Source of the DNA: Bacteroidales bacterium
GTDB taxonomy: Bacteria; Bacteroidota; Bacteroidia; Bacteroidales; UBA932
NCBI GenBank assembly: GCA_015060405.1
Contig: SUYN01000008.1
Location: forward strand, 1-33,488
Length of the DNA stretch: 33,488 nt
Direction: 5' to 3'
Shown: positions 23,263 through 31,120 of the stretch, one piece after another
How the letters are laid out: every line of letters starts with the position of its first letter
How positions within the stretch are numbered: position 1 is the stretch's first letter
Notes under the pieces: model-generated
What the model saw: only the letters and a program-made list of their open reading frames with translations
Database searches by the model: none
Told to the model about the DNA's origin: nothing
Made by a program: the position numbers and the translations under genes

Positions 23263-24357
23263 TTATTCTTTGAAAGGGTCGAGTGCAGATGTGGCCTTTC
23301 CGTTGTGGAATGCCCCCTTGTCGTAGGCGTTCCATCCCAGCGCCGCATAGCTGGAAGGTTTCCACACTCCGTCTGTCTGAGGCTCCCAGTAGAACACCCC
23401 CTGGCAGTCCTGCGACTCCGAAGTGTTTTCAAGAACATACCTGAGGGCCTCCTGTGACATCTCCGGCTCGCTGACAGGCATGCCGATCTCGCAGATGATC
23501 ACCGGCTTGCCGTACTTCTTATGGAAGGCGGCTATGTTGGCCATGCATGCTTCGGCTGCGCTTTTCCACGATCTCCATCCGCCGTTCTCCCACCAGGTAG
23601 GGTAGAGGGACATGCCTATGATGTCGTAGTCGAGGTTCTTGTATTCCATCGTGTCCAGAAGCCATTCGAAGGCTGTCGTCTCGTGGCCGTTGCTTCTGTG
23701 GAGCACCACCTTGATGTCCGGATAGATCCTGCGCGCTGCGGCACTTCCTGCATTGAAGAACCCTGTGAAGTTTCCTATCTTCTGCGGGTCGCTCAGCTTT
23801 CCGTGAGGGTGGAGCATCCCGTCATTGATCTCGTTTCCGATCTGGACCCATTCGACCTCCACACCATTGTCTTTCAGAAGCTGCAGGACTTCGCCGGTAT
23901 GTGCTGCCACGGCCTCTGTAAGCGCGTCAGTCCCATAGCCGCTCCATGCGGCCGGCACCACCTGTTTCGACGGGTCTGCCCAGGTGTCGCTGTAATGGAA
24001 GTCTATCATTATCCTCATCCCGAGCGCCTGTGCGCGTCTTGCCTTCACCAGGACATCTTCACTCCCGCACCATCCTCCTTCCGGATTGACCCACACGCGG
24101 AGGCGTATTGCATTGAATCCCAGTTCCTTCATCAGGGCCGTACATTCGGTTTCCCTGCCATCCTGGCTATAGAACTTCTGCCCGTCAGCTTCCATCTGCG
24201 TCACCCAGCTGATGTCCGCACCCTTGGCGAAGACCGTTTCTGTCTGTTCCGGTTCCTGAGGTTCAGGCTTCTGTCCTGAAGGGCCTTCCGGATTCTTCTC
24301 GCATGCCGCCATCATCATGATGCCGGCCATTACGTATGTAAGATGTTTCAGATGCAT
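23263..24357 (-). CDS. Glycoside hydrolase family 53 arabinogalactan endo-beta-1,4-galactanase, lipoprotein
   Basis: About 364 residues. ATG 24357 (MHLKHLTYVMAGIMMMAA-C) is preferred over 24372 because it gives a compact lipoprotein signal. A Pro/Glu-rich spacer follows (PEGPSGQKPEPQEPEQTE), then a GH53 TIM barrel: FAKGADISWVTQMEADG, GFNAIRLRVWVNPEGGWC, MIDFHYSDTWADPSKQ. The acid/base is Glu176 in QIGNEINDGM and the nucleophile Glu290 in IICEIGMP. The enzyme cuts internal beta-1,4-galactosyl bonds of pectic galactan or type I arabinogalactan. As a lipoprotein on a flexible spacer it is probably exposed at the cell surface. It is the first gene of the minus-strand operon, divergent from the regulator. 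Confidence 0.95.
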   Translation of the reverse strand: MHLKHLTYVMAGIMMMAACEKNPEGPSGQKPEPQEPEQTETVFAKGADISWVTQMEADGQKFYSQDGRETECTALMKELGFNAIRLRVWVNPEGGWCGSEDVLVKARRAQALGMRIMIDFHYSDTWADPSKQVVPAAWSGYGTDALTEAVAAHTGEVLQLLKDNGVEVEWVQIGNEINDGMLHPHGKLSDPQKIGNFTGFFNAGSAAARRIYPDIKVVLHRSNGHETTAFEWLLDTMEYKNLDYDIIGMSLYPTWWENGGWRSWKSAAEACMANIAAFHKKYGKPVIICEIGMPVSEPEMSQEALRYVLENTSESQDCQGVFYWEPQTDGVWKPSSYAALGWNAYDKGAFHNGKATSALDPFKE

Positions 24358-24381
24358 ATTTGCTTGTATCATATAATCTTA

Positions 24382-24389
24382 CAAAGATA
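24382..24389 (-). promoter_or_regulatory. -7 element for the GH53-GH2-S8 operon
   Basis: TATCTTTG on the minus strand matches TAnnTTTG, 24 nt upstream of the GH53 start. Confidence 0.5.
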
Positions 24390-24401
24390 ATTAATTTTTG
24401 T

Positions 24402-24409
24402 TACCTTTG
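24402..24409 (+). promoter_or_regulatory. -7 element for the PUL regulator gene
   Basis: TACCTTTG matches TAnnTTTG, 23 nt before the regulator ATG. It is divergent from the hydrolase promoter 12 bp away, so both could be controlled from one short region. Confidence 0.5.
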
Positions 24410-24432
24410 TCCGGCTAACCTGACAATCTGGT

Positions 24433-26028
24433 ATGAAGAATTTTTTGATCCATCTCTCTCTGATTCTCATTCTGGCCGGATGCCGGCCAAGTTACGAACA
24501 TCCTCTTGCCCAGGACTTCAACCGTCTTGATGAGGCTCTGGACAACATCGATGAGTACACTCTCATAAAGGAAAGCAGGATAAATGCCATACAGGAGACT
24601 CTGCAGGACAAGGAACTGACCCTTCATCAGAAATATGGCATATACGGCCGTCTTTATGAGGAATATGCCCCGTATCAGTTCGACAGGGCGAGGGAGATGC
24701 TCCAGATGCAGGAACGTCTGGCGGATTCGCTTGCAGATGCTTCGCTCAGGACAACGGCCTCTCTCAACAAAGCCTTCCTGTTTACGAGTGCGGGAATGTT
24801 CCTCGAGGCTTCAAAGACATTCCAGCAGCTTGACACGCTGTCGTTTGACTATCAGCAGAAAATCCTTTGGTACAATGCGTCGCAGAGGTTTCTGACCGAT
24901 TATCAGGAATATATGCAGACTTCAGGCATAGAGGTGCCGGGAGTGGAGAAGATCCTTTCCTACCAGAACCTTATCCTGAAGAACACACCCGAGAACTCCT
25001 ATCTCAACCGTCATATTACCATAATGCACCTGATACAGGACAAGAAGTGGACTGAGGCCTATGACGAGAATGCACGTCTGCTGGAATCCCTTAACAGGAA
25101 GTCAAGGGATTATGCGGTGCAGACCTACTGGCAGGGATTCATATGCCAGAATATGGACAGGACAGAAGAGACGATCAAGTGGTGGATAGAATCGGCGATA
25201 TGTGACATCCAGGGGGCGATCAAGGACAATGCCTCGCTCTGCTCGATCGCTGTCAACCTCACCTCACCGGAAGATACTGAACGTGCATTCAGATATATAA
25301 GGATATCGCTTGACGACGCCGTGTTCTACAACGCCAAGCTCCGCAAGGTGCAGATCGCTTCCACAATGCCATGGATAGAAAAGGCATATCTGGATTCCAG
25401 GGAACAGCAGAATAAGGAAAGATCCATGTATATGATGATCACGGTCATAGCTGCCTTCTTCCTCCTGCTGGTGGCTGTTGTGGCCCTTAATCTTCATGTC
25501 ACAGGAAAGAACAGGGCAAGGACCATCGAGACCAAGAACGCGCAGCTTGCCGAGTCTAATGCATCCATCGTCAAGGCTGAGGAGATACTCAGAAAGACCA
25601 ATCTCGAACTGGTGGAGGCCAATGCCGCCAAGGAAGAGTATCTCGGCCTCTTCCTGTCCATGTGTTCGGGCTACCTCGACAAGCTCAGGAAGACTCTCTC
25701 CCGCGAGCAGTACGATGCGGAGCTGAAGAATTTCTACAAGACCTTTGACACCTCGTTCCTTCAGCTGTATCCTTCATTCGTCGAGGATTTCAACGGACTC
25801 CTTCAGGAGGGCAGCCGTGTGGTGCTGAAGGAAGGAGAACTTCTCAACACCGAGCTTAGGATCTTCGCCCTCATCAAGCTGGGAATCACCCAGTCCTCGC
25901 ACATCGCATCCCTTCTCCGCTACTCTGTGAATACGATCTATAACTACAGGGCTCAGGTGAAGAATTCCGCCTTGTCGGACCGCGATAATTTCGAGGAAAT
26001 GGTCAGAAAAATAGGCTCAAGACGATAA
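24433..26028 (+). CDS. Membrane-anchored TPR/HTH regulator of the polysaccharide locus (DUF6377-like)
   Basis: 531 residues. The N-terminal signal (MKNFLIHLSLILILAG-C) suggests the sensor half is exported, possibly lipid-anchored. Residues about 25-325 are a helical TPR-like region (LHQKYGIYGRLYEEYAPYQF, AQKAFLFTSAGMF-like helices, YAVQTYWQGFICQNMDRTEE). One membrane segment lies at about 333-354 (MMITVIAAFFLLLVAVVAL), followed by a coiled coil (ETKNAQLAESNASIVKAEE). The C-terminal cytoplasmic part ends in a LuxR/GerE-like helix-turn-helix (LRIFALIKLGITQSSHIAS, LLRYSVNTIYNYRAQVKN). Proteins of this build commonly sit beside susC/susD genes and are thought to sense glycan in the periplasm and activate the locus. 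A strong terminator follows at 26091. Confidence 0.82.
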   Translation: MKNFLIHLSLILILAGCRPSYEHPLAQDFNRLDEALDNIDEYTLIKESRINAIQETLQDKELTLHQKYGIYGRLYEEYAPYQFDRAREMLQMQERLADSLADASLRTTASLNKAFLFTSAGMFLEASKTFQQLDTLSFDYQQKILWYNASQRFLTDYQEYMQTSGIEVPGVEKILSYQNLILKNTPENSYLNRHITIMHLIQDKKWTEAYDENARLLESLNRKSRDYAVQTYWQGFICQNMDRTEETIKWWIESAICDIQGAIKDNASLCSIAVNLTSPEDTERAFRYIRISLDDAVFYNAKLRKVQIASTMPWIEKAYLDSREQQNKERSMYMMITVIAAFFLLLVAVVALNLHVTGKNRARTIETKNAQLAESNASIVKAEEILRKTNLELVEANAAKEEYLGLFLSMCSGYLDKLRKTLSREQYDAELKNFYKTFDTSFLQLYPSFVEDFNGLLQEGSRVVLKEGELLNTELRIFALIKLGITQSSHIASLLRYSVNTIYNYRAQVKNSALSDRDNFEEMVRKIGSRR

Positions 26029-26090
26029 AAAAATCCACTTTTCAGGGGTGAGATTCATTTTTGTAAAATATTGAAGATTAATTAAATATA

Positions 26091-26123
26091 GTGGAAGATA
26101 GGTCATATATCTTCCACTTTTTT
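26091..26123 (+). terminator. Rho-independent terminator of the regulator gene
   Basis: GTGGAAGATA (26091-26100) pairs perfectly with TATCTTCCAC (26108-26117) around a 7-nt loop, followed by T6 (26118-26123). Confidence 0.85.
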
Positions 26124-26269
26124 GCACTTTCGGGCTGTCGCGGTCTTTGTCTGGTCCACTTTTTTACCCATTTTTCCGATTGTAATACATTGTCAATCAG
26201 TGGTTTATTTTGATCATATCCACTAATTTGCACCTCTTTTATATATAAGGTGTGAACCGAAGAGGAAAA

Positions 26270-26329
26270 ATGATTAAATTTGGGATTGCGAACCTGTATT
26301 GTTTCGTAAACACTTTAACTAACACATAA
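26270..26329 (+). CDS. Possible 19-codon leader peptide before susC
   Basis: ATG at 26270 is preceded by AGAGGAAAA, a better purine-rich site than most genes here have. The frame (MIKFGIANLYCFVNTLTNT) ends in TAA 11 nt before the susC start. It may be a chance ORF or a translated leader affecting susC translation. Confidence 0.25.
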   Translation: MIKFGIANLYCFVNTLTNT

Positions 26330-26340
26330 ACACTAACCAA

Positions 26341-29300
26341 ATGAAACACCTAACTTATCGAATCGCCCTTATCTTTGCGATAATGGGTCTGAGCTGCGCC
26401 AATGCGTTCGCTCAGCAAGTAAAAGGTACAGTCAAGGATTCTGCCGGTGAGCCTGTAATAGGCGCAGCCGTGGTTGTAGATGGTACTGCCAACGGTACGA
26501 CCGTTGACCTGGACGGTAACTTCGTCCTCAGTGCAGTGCCTTCAGACGCAGTCCTTGTTGTCTCTTCCATCGGTTACAAGACAGCCCGTGTTCCAGTGGG
26601 ATCAGGCTATGTCGAGGTCGTCCTGGAAGAAGATTCAGAAATGCTTGACGAAGTGGTCATGATCGGATACGGCGTTCAGAAGAAGGCCGTCGTTTCAGCA
26701 GCCATTTCAACCGTCAGCACAGAATTGCTCGAGCAGGCTTCTCCTATCCGCGTCGACGATGCTCTCAAAGGCCTTACTGCCGGAGTAGCCGTAACATCCA
26801 ACTCAGGTCATCCTGGCGCAGGATCAAGCATCGTGATCCGTGGTATGGGCTCCATCAACGGAGCAAGCCCTCTCTATGTCGTTGACGGAATGCCTGTGGG
26901 TGGAATAGACTACCTTTCTCCAAACGACATCGAGCGTATCGACATCCTCAAGGACGGTGCATCCTGCGCAGTTTACGGTACCCGTGGTGCCAACGGTGTC
27001 ATCCTCGTGACCACAAAGAAGGGTACAAAGGACAAAGTGTCGGTTTCTTACGATTTCCAGTATGCGATGTCAAGCCCTTGGCGCAAGCGCGAGGTCCTCA
27101 ACGCGACAGAGTACGCAGTGATGATGAACGAGGCTGCCATCAACGATGGTAACGCCCCTAAGTATGCCGATCCTTATTCTTTCGGTGAAGGAACAGACTG
27201 GCAGGACGAGCTCTTCAACTGGAACGCCCCTCAGCAGAACCACCAGCTTACAATCCGCGGCGGTAACGCAAAGAACCAGTACTTCGTTTCAGCGGGTTAC
27301 TACACACAGGAAGGTATTGTCGGAGGTGACTACGACCGTTCGAACTATGAGCGTTTCTCTGTACGTGTTAACGACCAGTACAGCATCTTCGATTCGACAG
27401 CAGACCGCAAGTGGCTGAACAAGATGGATCTCAACATCAACGTCTCTTATGCACGTACATTCACCACGGGCATCACGACCAACTCCGAGTTCGGTTCACC
27501 TCTGGGATCGGCTGCAGCCCTTTCTCCACTTCTTTCGGTATATGTGGATCCTGCGCAGGAGCAGGCAGTCATGGACCAGTACTGCTACAATGATGCAGCA
27601 CATGCTGTAGATGATGCGACAGGCGAGCTCCTCAACCCTAACTGGAGCGACTTCAACCTCATCCGCGACCCGAGAAACGGACGTCTCTTCACTATTCCGG
27701 GCACTGAGTTCCAGGAGATGATCAACCCTCTCGCAGACCTTTCTCTGCCTGGTACAAAGAACAATTACGACCGCGTGGTCGGAGGTGCAGAGGTTGCTTT
27801 CCAGCTTTATGACGGCCTCACCCTCCGTTCTTCTGTAAATGTCGATTTCTCAGTCGGCGGCAGCGATGGATGGACACCTAACTACTACCTCTCGTCTACA
27901 CGTAACCAGGGTTACTCTTCTGTATGGGGTTCGATGAACCGCGGAATGACATGGCAGGTTGAAAACACCCTGACATACACCAAGTCATTCAATGACAAGC
28001 ACAACCTCACCGCGATGGCTGGTCAGACAGCATTCTCGAGCACAGGAAGGGGAATCAATGCTTCAAGAATGTACCTCATGGAAGAGGATCCTTCAAAGGC
28101 TAACATGGGCTTTGCTACAAGCCAGCGCGAGGACAACGACGGAGGCGGATACCTCTACGACGACTACAGGCTCGCATCCCTCTTTGCCCGTGTTTCTTAC
28201 GACTATGACAACCGTTACATGATTCAGGCGACTATCCGTCGTGACGGTACTTCACACTTCGGACCTGGCCGCCGTTTCGCTCCGTTCCCATCAGCTTCAG
28301 TTGCATGGAATGTCAAGAACGAGCCTTGGATGAAGGATGTGTTCAGCCAGCTTTCTACCATGAAGGTACGTGCTTCCTATGGTGTCAACGGTAGTGACAA
28401 CATAGGCGCATTCCAGTATGCTGCCCTGACTGCTACAGGCAACAACTACGTGTTCGGCAGCGGCGCCCTCGGAAATGAGACCATCCACAATGGTGTAAAG
28501 CCGTCTGTGACACCGAACTCCCTTCTCGGTTGGGAGGAAAGCCATCAGACTGACTTGGGAGTAGACCTCGGTTTCTGGGGCAACTCACTTCAGGTCACAG
28601 TGGACTACTTCAACAAGAAGACTGCACGTATGCTCCAGCAGATGCCTGTCCCTGGCTACCTCGGCGAGTCTAAGCCATGGGGTAACGTGGGAACCATGTC
28701 CAACAGAGGTGCCGAGATCGAGGCAACCTACCGCTACACTATCGGTGACTTCAACCTCTCTGTTGGAGGAAACGTGACTTATGTGAACACAATCCTGATC
28801 AACGCAGGAAACGAGACCGGTGTTGTCGACGTGGCTTCTTATCACCAGATGGGAACGATCGCACGTGGTGAGAACGGTCAGGTGTACCCATATTTCTATG
28901 GATACAAGACTGACGGTGTGTTCCAGAACTGGGCAGAGGTAAATGCCTATGTCAATGCTGACGGCAAGCTCATCCAGCCTGAGGCTCAGCCTGGTGACTT
29001 CAGATATGTCGACATCGACGGCAACGGAAGCATCACTGCAGAGGGCGACCGTACAGTGCTCGGAAAGTGCTTTGCACCATGGATGTACGGATTCAACCTC
29101 AACATGAACTGGAAAGGCATCGACTTCTCAATGATCTGGCAGGGAGTTGCAGGTAACAGCATCTTTGACGGAACACGTCGTACGGACATCCCTTCAATGA
29201 ACCAGCCTAAGTATGTCCTCAACCGCTGGACAGGTGAAGGCTCTACAAACGAGTATCCTCGTTTCACCAATGTAGACCCTAACCAGAACTGGTCCAAGGC

Positions 29301-29544
29301 TTCTGACTTCTTCATCAAGGATGCAAGCTATTTCCGTCTGAAGAATGTGATTCTCGGCTACACTCTTCCTGCATCCCTTACAAAGAAGGTCTTCGTAAAC
29401 AAACTCCGCGTGTTCGTAGCTTGCGAGAACGCCCTCACATTCACCAAATATGACGGCTTCGATCCTGAGGTCGCATCTTACATGGACAGAGGTGTATATC
29501 CACAGGCGCGTACAGTTCAGTTCGGAGCAAACATTACTTTCTAA
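26341..29544 (+). CDS. susC: SusC-like TonB-dependent outer-membrane transporter
   Basis: 1067 residues, normal for the family. Signal peptide at residues 1-25 (MKHLTYRIALIFAIMGLSCA...), carboxypeptidase-D-like regulatory domain at about 26-100 (VKGTVKDSAGEPVIGAAVVV, VDLDGNFVLSAV), TonB-box-like segment EMLDEVVMIGYG at 100-111, then plug (VDDALKGLTAGVAVTSNSG, SPLYVVDGMPVGG, IDILKDGASCAVYGTRGANG) and beta barrel ending in VQFGANITF with a terminal aromatic. It imports oligosaccharides together with SusD, energised by TonB. Context with GH53 and GH2 points to galacto-oligosaccharides. SusD starts 21 nt downstream. Confidence 0.96.
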   Translation: MKHLTYRIALIFAIMGLSCANAFAQQVKGTVKDSAGEPVIGAAVVVDGTANGTTVDLDGNFVLSAVPSDAVLVVSSIGYKTARVPVGSGYVEVVLEEDSEMLDEVVMIGYGVQKKAVVSAAISTVSTELLEQASPIRVDDALKGLTAGVAVTSNSGHPGAGSSIVIRGMGSINGASPLYVVDGMPVGGIDYLSPNDIERIDILKDGASCAVYGTRGANGVILVTTKKGTKDKVSVSYDFQYAMSSPWRKREVLNATEYAVMMNEAAINDGNAPKYADPYSFGEGTDWQDELFNWNAPQQNHQLTIRGGNAKNQYFVSAGYYTQEGIVGGDYDRSNYERFSVRVNDQYSIFDSTADRKWLNKMDLNINVSYARTFTTGITTNSEFGSPLGSAAALSPLLSVYVDPAQEQAVMDQYCYNDAAHAVDDATGELLNPNWSDFNLIRDPRNGRLFTIPGTEFQEMINPLADLSLPGTKNNYDRVVGGAEVAFQLYDGLTLRSSVNVDFSVGGSDGWTPNYYLSSTRNQGYSSVWGSMNRGMTWQVENTLTYTKSFNDKHNLTAMAGQTAFSSTGRGINASRMYLMEEDPSKANMGFATSQREDNDGGGYLYDDYRLASLFARVSYDYDNRYMIQATIRRDGTSHFGPGRRFAPFPSASVAWNVKNEPWMKDVFSQLSTMKVRASYGVNGSDNIGAFQYAALTATGNNYVFGSGALGNETIHNGVKPSVTPNSLLGWEESHQTDLGVDLGFWGNSLQVTVDYFNKKTARMLQQMPVPGYLGESKPWGNVGTMSNRGAEIEATYRYTIGDFNLSVGGNVTYVNTILINAGNETGVVDVASYHQMGTIARGENGQVYPYFYGYKTDGVFQNWAEVNAYVNADGKLIQPEAQPGDFRYVDIDGNGSITAEGDRTVLGKCFAPWMYGFNLNMNWKGIDFSMIWQGVAGNSIFDGTRRTDIPSMNQPKYVLNRWTGEGSTNEYPRFTNVDPNQNWSKASDFFIKDASYFRLKNVILGYTLPASLTKKVFVNKLRVFVACENALTFTKYDGFDPEVASYMDRGVYPQARTVQFGANITF

Positions 29545-29565
29545 TCACCAGTAAAGAGATATAAG

Positions 29566-31101
29566 ATGAAAAAGATATATTATATTTTTGCAGCCCTGCT
29601 GCTCTCTATGACTCTCAGCTCTTGCGGTGAGAAATGGCTTAATGTTGAGTCTCACGACAAGATCCTCATTGACGAGTACTACAATTCAGAGGCCCGCATC
29701 AAAGAGGCGCTCGTAGCAGCATATGACCCTATGCAGTGGTTTGACTGGGGACTTGGAATGTACAATCCTATCCCTATGATATATGAGGTGATGGCAGATG
29801 ACGTCTATCCTGGCGGATCCGGCGTTTCAGACAACAAGCACTACCATCTCATGTTCGACTATTCGGTGGATTCACAGAATACTCCTGCAACTGTGTGGAC
29901 TGTCGCATATTCAGGCGTAAACCGCTCGAACAACGTACACAAATACATGCCTCAGGTCCAGGGCATCTCTGATGAGAGAAAGGCCGAGTTCCTTGCAGAG
30001 GCGACTGTTCTCCGCACATGGTATTACACTCAGATGTGGAAGCTCTGGGGAAACCTTCCTTATTATGAGACAAACCTCGAGTTCCCTTATTCTACTCCTC
30101 AGCTCAAGGCTGACGAAGTGTACGGACATATGATTGCCGCTCTTGAGGAGGCTATCGAATCAAAGGCTCTTCCTATGAAGCGCACTTCAGAGCTCGGCCG
30201 CATCACTCAGGCTGCTGCCATGATGCTCTATGCTGACATCGTGATGTATCAGAACGACAAGGAGAAGATGCAGAAGGCTCTTGATTATATGGAGGAGATC
30301 ATCACAAGCGGACAGTATGCTCTTGTTTCATCTGCAGACCTCGCCAACATGTGGGAGCCTGCAGGCGAGTGGAGCTCGGAGACTATCCTCGACATCAACT
30401 TCTTCAGCCAGGGAGCTTACCGTTCATGGGGTAGTCCTCTCGCAGCAGGCGGTACAGTTCTTCCTACCCTCATGGGTATGAACGGTATGTCCGGCAGCGC
30501 GAAGTACGGCAACGAAGGATGGGGATTCTTCCCTCTTACAGCATCGGCTCCTGAAGCATTCGAGCCAGGTGACCTCCGCAAGGATGTTACCGTTTATGAG
30601 CCTGCAAAAGAGGCTGGTGTGACTTACACTGCACGTTATCAGGACACAGGTTTCTACAATGCGAAGTATCTCCCTCGTCTTGACGGAAATGCAGGACAGA
30701 TTGCAGACGCGACCCTTAACTATGGTACCAACATCCGTCTTTACCGCTATGCCGAGACTCTTCTCAACGCAGCTGAGCTCATCGCTGTCCATGGCTGCTC
30801 TGGAAAGGGTTCTGCAGACACTTACCTCAACGAGGTACGTACACGTGCAGGTCTTGGTACAGTAGGAGCGAACCTTGAGACCATCCTCCAGGAGCGTCAT
30901 GTGGAGCTTATGGGAGAAGGCAAGCGCTATTGGGACCTCATCCGTCTCGGTCAGGCTGCCACAGTACTTACTCCTGCCAACGACAAGGGCGGATACCGTA
31001 CGAAGGCTTGGACAGAGAGCAAGAAGTACATCCCATTCCCTCAGACAGAGATGGATGCTACTGCAAACACTCCTCATCCTATGACCCAGAACAACTACTA
31101 A
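29566..31101 (+). CDS. susD: SusD-like surface glycan-binding lipoprotein
   Basis: 511 residues with lipoprotein signal (MKKIYYIFAALLLSMTLSS-C, then GEKWLNV). SusD/RagB features include AEFLAEATVLRTWYYTQMWKLWGNLPYYET, the TPR helices around LGRITQAAAMMLYADIVMYQ, and the C-terminal block NIRLYRYAETLLNAAELI, YLNEVRTRAGL, ILQERHVELMGEGKRYWDLIRLG and KYIPFPQTEMDA. It forms the lid of the SusC transporter and binds substrate at the cell surface. It is in an operon with susC upstream and a SusE-position gene 19 nt downstream. Confidence 0.96.
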   Translation: MKKIYYIFAALLLSMTLSSCGEKWLNVESHDKILIDEYYNSEARIKEALVAAYDPMQWFDWGLGMYNPIPMIYEVMADDVYPGGSGVSDNKHYHLMFDYSVDSQNTPATVWTVAYSGVNRSNNVHKYMPQVQGISDERKAEFLAEATVLRTWYYTQMWKLWGNLPYYETNLEFPYSTPQLKADEVYGHMIAALEEAIESKALPMKRTSELGRITQAAAMMLYADIVMYQNDKEKMQKALDYMEEIITSGQYALVSSADLANMWEPAGEWSSETILDINFFSQGAYRSWGSPLAAGGTVLPTLMGMNGMSGSAKYGNEGWGFFPLTASAPEAFEPGDLRKDVTVYEPAKEAGVTYTARYQDTGFYNAKYLPRLDGNAGQIADATLNYGTNIRLYRYAETLLNAAELIAVHGCSGKGSADTYLNEVRTRAGLGTVGANLETILQERHVELMGEGKRYWDLIRLGQAATVLTPANDKGGYRTKAWTESKKYIPFPQTEMDATANTPHPMTQNNY

Positions 31102-31120
31102 TCATTAATTCTGAAAGATT

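Larger units (their letters stand above)
26029..26340 (+). promoter_or_regulatory. Control region upstream of susC with repeated TCCACT motifs
   Basis: A 312-bp gap between the regulator stop and susC. It contains the regulator's terminator and four direct copies of TCCACT followed by an A/T run, starting at 26034, 26113, 26155 and 26219. The second and fourth extend to TCCACTTTTTTGCAC and TCCACTAATTTGCAC. An inverted AGTGG (26199-26203) faces the fourth copy's CCACT (26220-26224) with a 16-bp spacer, as an activator site might. A plausible -33 TTTG lies at 26227-26230, but no convincing -7 element was found. A 19-codon upstream frame lies at 26270-26329. Confidence 0.45.
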
